Origin: Elusimicrobiota bacterium
GTDB lineage: Bacteria > Elusimicrobiota > Elusimicrobia > Elusimicrobiales > UBA9959
DNA: 64,000 nucleotides
Assembly (NCBI GenBank): GCA_003450815.1
Contig: DMES01000077.1
Coordinates: forward strand, 124,001-188,000
Direction of reading: 5' to 3'
Shown here: in pieces, positions 62,671 through 64,000 of the stretch
How positions within the stretch are numbered: position 1 is the first letter of the stretch
Layout of the letters: the number at the start of each line of letters is the position of its first letter
Notes under the pieces: model-generated
Databases searched by the model: none
Seen by the model: only the letters and a program-made list of their open reading frames with translations
Told to the model about the DNA's origin: nothing
Made by a program: the position numbers and the translations under genes

Positions 62671-63624
62671 ATGTTTAGATGGAAAAAAATGGGCAAGATT
62701 TTTGACCCTACGGAAGTTCAGGGGATTTGGTGGATGAAAGAATTTGCGCAGGCTCCCGCCGTTCTCATTTGCGACAGTTTTGTCAGGGTCTATTTTTCAT
62801 GCAGGCCGCTACCGGAGCCAATGGGAATGGTGTGCAGTTATATCGGGTATGTGGACCTGGATAGAAATGATTTATTCAAGGTCATTAATATCTCCAAGAA
62901 ACCTGTTTTGGGGTTGGGGGACAAAGGGGCATTTGATGAATTTGGCACTATGCCTATATCCATAATTCGGGATGGGCGCCGGATTTTGGCGTATTATGGA
63001 GGGTGGACTCGTTGCGAATCAGTGCCTTTTAATATTGCTATCGGCCTTGCTGTAAGCTGTGACAATGGAGACACCTTTACAAAAGCAGGTAATGGGCCGC
63101 TCCTCTCCTTTACCCCGGATGAACCTTTTCTTGTAGGAGTTCCCAAAATCAGAAGATTTAATAATACTTGGTATTTATGGTATACCGCAGGCAAGAAATG
63201 GATATCGGTTGACGGTAAACCAGAAGCTGTTTATAAAATACGCATGGCATCGTCGGTGGACGGCCTTACCTGGAAACGTGTCAATCGGGATATCTTGCCG
63301 GATAAACTGGACGAGAACGAAGCTCAGGCTAGTCCAGACGTGTTTGAGTTTGGTGGGCGGTATCACATGTTTTTTTGTTATCGGTATACCTCTGACTTCA
63401 GGAAAAATAGCAGTAGAGGATATCGAATAGGATATGCAGTTTCAAGTGACTTGTTTCTTTGGGAACGGGATGACGCGAAGGCTGGGATAAATATTTCTGA
63501 AAGCGGTTGGGATTCTGAAATGGTTTCTTTCCCGCATGTTTTTAGTTTGGACGGGGCTACTTATATGTTTTATCTTGGAAATGCGTTTGGTCGTTTTGGA
63601 TTTGGAGCCGCTAAACTTATATGA
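62671..63624 (+). CDS. Five-bladed propeller glycosidase-like protein (GH43/GH32-like)
   Basis: A 317-residue soluble protein made of repeated beta blades: VRVYFSCRPLPEPMG, AYYGGWTRCESVPFN, WYLWYTAGKKWISV, MASSVDGLTWKR, YHMFFCYRYTSDF and YMFYLGNAFGRFG. These are the xYxxWYxG blades of GH43/GH32/GH130-type propellers. A catalytic Asp near FDEFGTMPISI and a Glu in DENEAQASPDVF are candidates. No signal peptide, so it works in the cytoplasm, possibly as a phosphorylase or transferase. TGGGG before the ATG at 62671. Confidence 0.7.
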   Translation: MFRWKKMGKIFDPTEVQGIWWMKEFAQAPAVLICDSFVRVYFSCRPLPEPMGMVCSYIGYVDLDRNDLFKVINISKKPVLGLGDKGAFDEFGTMPISIIRDGRRILAYYGGWTRCESVPFNIAIGLAVSCDNGDTFTKAGNGPLLSFTPDEPFLVGVPKIRRFNNTWYLWYTAGKKWISVDGKPEAVYKIRMASSVDGLTWKRVNRDILPDKLDENEAQASPDVFEFGGRYHMFFCYRYTSDFRKNSSRGYRIGYAVSSDLFLWERDDAKAGINISESGWDSEMVSFPHVFSLDGATYMFYLGNAFGRFGFGAAKLI

Positions 63625-64000
63625 AATGGGAAAAAATCGGCAAAATATTTGATCCTTCCGAACATGGCTTGATAAATAATTGCTACGAGTATGCCCAATC
63701 GCCGCAGGCGCTGGTTTTCTCTGATTTTGTGAGAGTGTATTTTTCAACGAGGGCAAGGGATCATGTCGGGAAATATCTAAGCCATATTGCCTATGTTGAT
63801 TTCACTAAGGATTTTAAAAGAATAATAGGTGTTTCAAAAAAAGAAGTCATTCCTCTTGGTAAAATTGGGTGTTTTGACGAACATGGTATTTTCCCAATGA
63901 ATGTCCTTTGGGTCGGTGATAAAGTGTTTGCATATACCAGTGGCATTTCCCGCAGGAAATCTGTGTCCGTTGAGACTTCTATCGGTATGGCAATAAGCGA
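63621..64000 (+). CDS. Second propeller glycosidase-like protein, cut by the window end
   Basis: An ATG at 63621 overlaps the previous stop (ATGA). The visible 126 residues start KWEKIGKIFDPSEHGL and include FSDFVRVYFSTRARDH, CFDEHGIFPMNVLWVGD and TSIGMAIS. The order of blocks matches the preceding gene (KKMGKIFDPTEVQG, VRVYFSCRPLPE, FDEFGTMPIS), so the two are tandem paralogues. The 3' end is outside the window. Confidence 0.7.
   Translation, partial: MKWEKIGKIFDPSEHGLINNCYEYAQSPQALVFSDFVRVYFSTRARDHVGKYLSHIAYVDFTKDFKRIIGVSKKEVIPLGKIGCFDEHGIFPMNVLWVGDKVFAYTSGISRRKSVSVETSIGMAIS

Overview
The window reads as a replication-origin-proximal segment of a bacterial chromosome from a diderm (Gram-negative type) organism. 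PilT, a Wza-like SLBB exporter, a Wzm/Wzt ABC exporter and several signal-peptide proteins point to an outer membrane. The mix of a DUF4423/TIGR02147-type regulator, a RAYT element, full-length NifU and a dnaA-dnaN-dciA-gyrB-gyrA order would suit a deep-branching phylum such as Elusimicrobiota. That placement is inference; no marker was searched and no composition was computed.

Region 1 (1-6,050): a partial PHP-domain protein, a small NifU-C-like protein, an unknown gene overlapping a PduO-type cobalamin adenosyltransferase, and then a small accessory cluster. The cluster holds three unknown exported proteins and one DUF4423-type regulator, tied together by a duplicated 60-bp palindrome-bearing element and a second duplicated leader. 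It is followed by a RAYT transposase gene broken by an in-frame amber codon and bracketed by inverted repeats. Region 2 (6,050-12,200, minus strand): an operon nadD-yqeK fusion, LytR_C protein, pilT, cyclic-nucleotide-binding protein, rsfS, argS. Region 3 (12,250-15,960): a DUF2064-like protein and the tldE/tldD pair. Region 4 (15,960-25,710): the origin region with dnaA (GTG start inside a DnaA-box pair), dnaN, dciA, gyrB carrying a 434-residue HNH intein, and gyrA; no recF is present between dnaN and gyrB.

Region 5 (25,710-29,600): an ACT-domain protein with 46-bp tandem repeats in its upstream region, a membrane protein, a 400-bp non-coding stretch, and nifU-nifS for Fe-S assembly. Region 6 (29,600-32,770): an accessory island with a MntA/HepT-type toxin-antitoxin pair, a second wHTH-nucleotidyltransferase with a truncated partner and a three-half-site operator candidate, and an AlbA_2/RecG-like ATPase with a degraded paralogue copy.

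Region 7 (32,770-64,000): a surface-polysaccharide locus of at least 25 genes, all on the plus strand. It has a Wzz-like protein, a seven-SLBB exporter, Wzm/Wzt, a nonulosonic-acid-type set (KdsC-like phosphatase, DegT aminotransferase, NeuB, SpsF-like cytidylyltransferase, SPASM radical SAM), two B12-binding radical SAM proteins, an MBOAT/SGNH O-acylation pair, an Fcl/ColD-like/GT11 set suggesting GDP-colitose or another GDP-deoxyhexose, WbqC, an ATP-grasp-HAD fusion and two tandem five-bladed-propeller glycosidase-like proteins, the last cut by the window end. The enzymes together suggest synthesis, ABC-dependent export and acyl/methyl decoration of a glycan rich in unusual deoxy and amino sugars.
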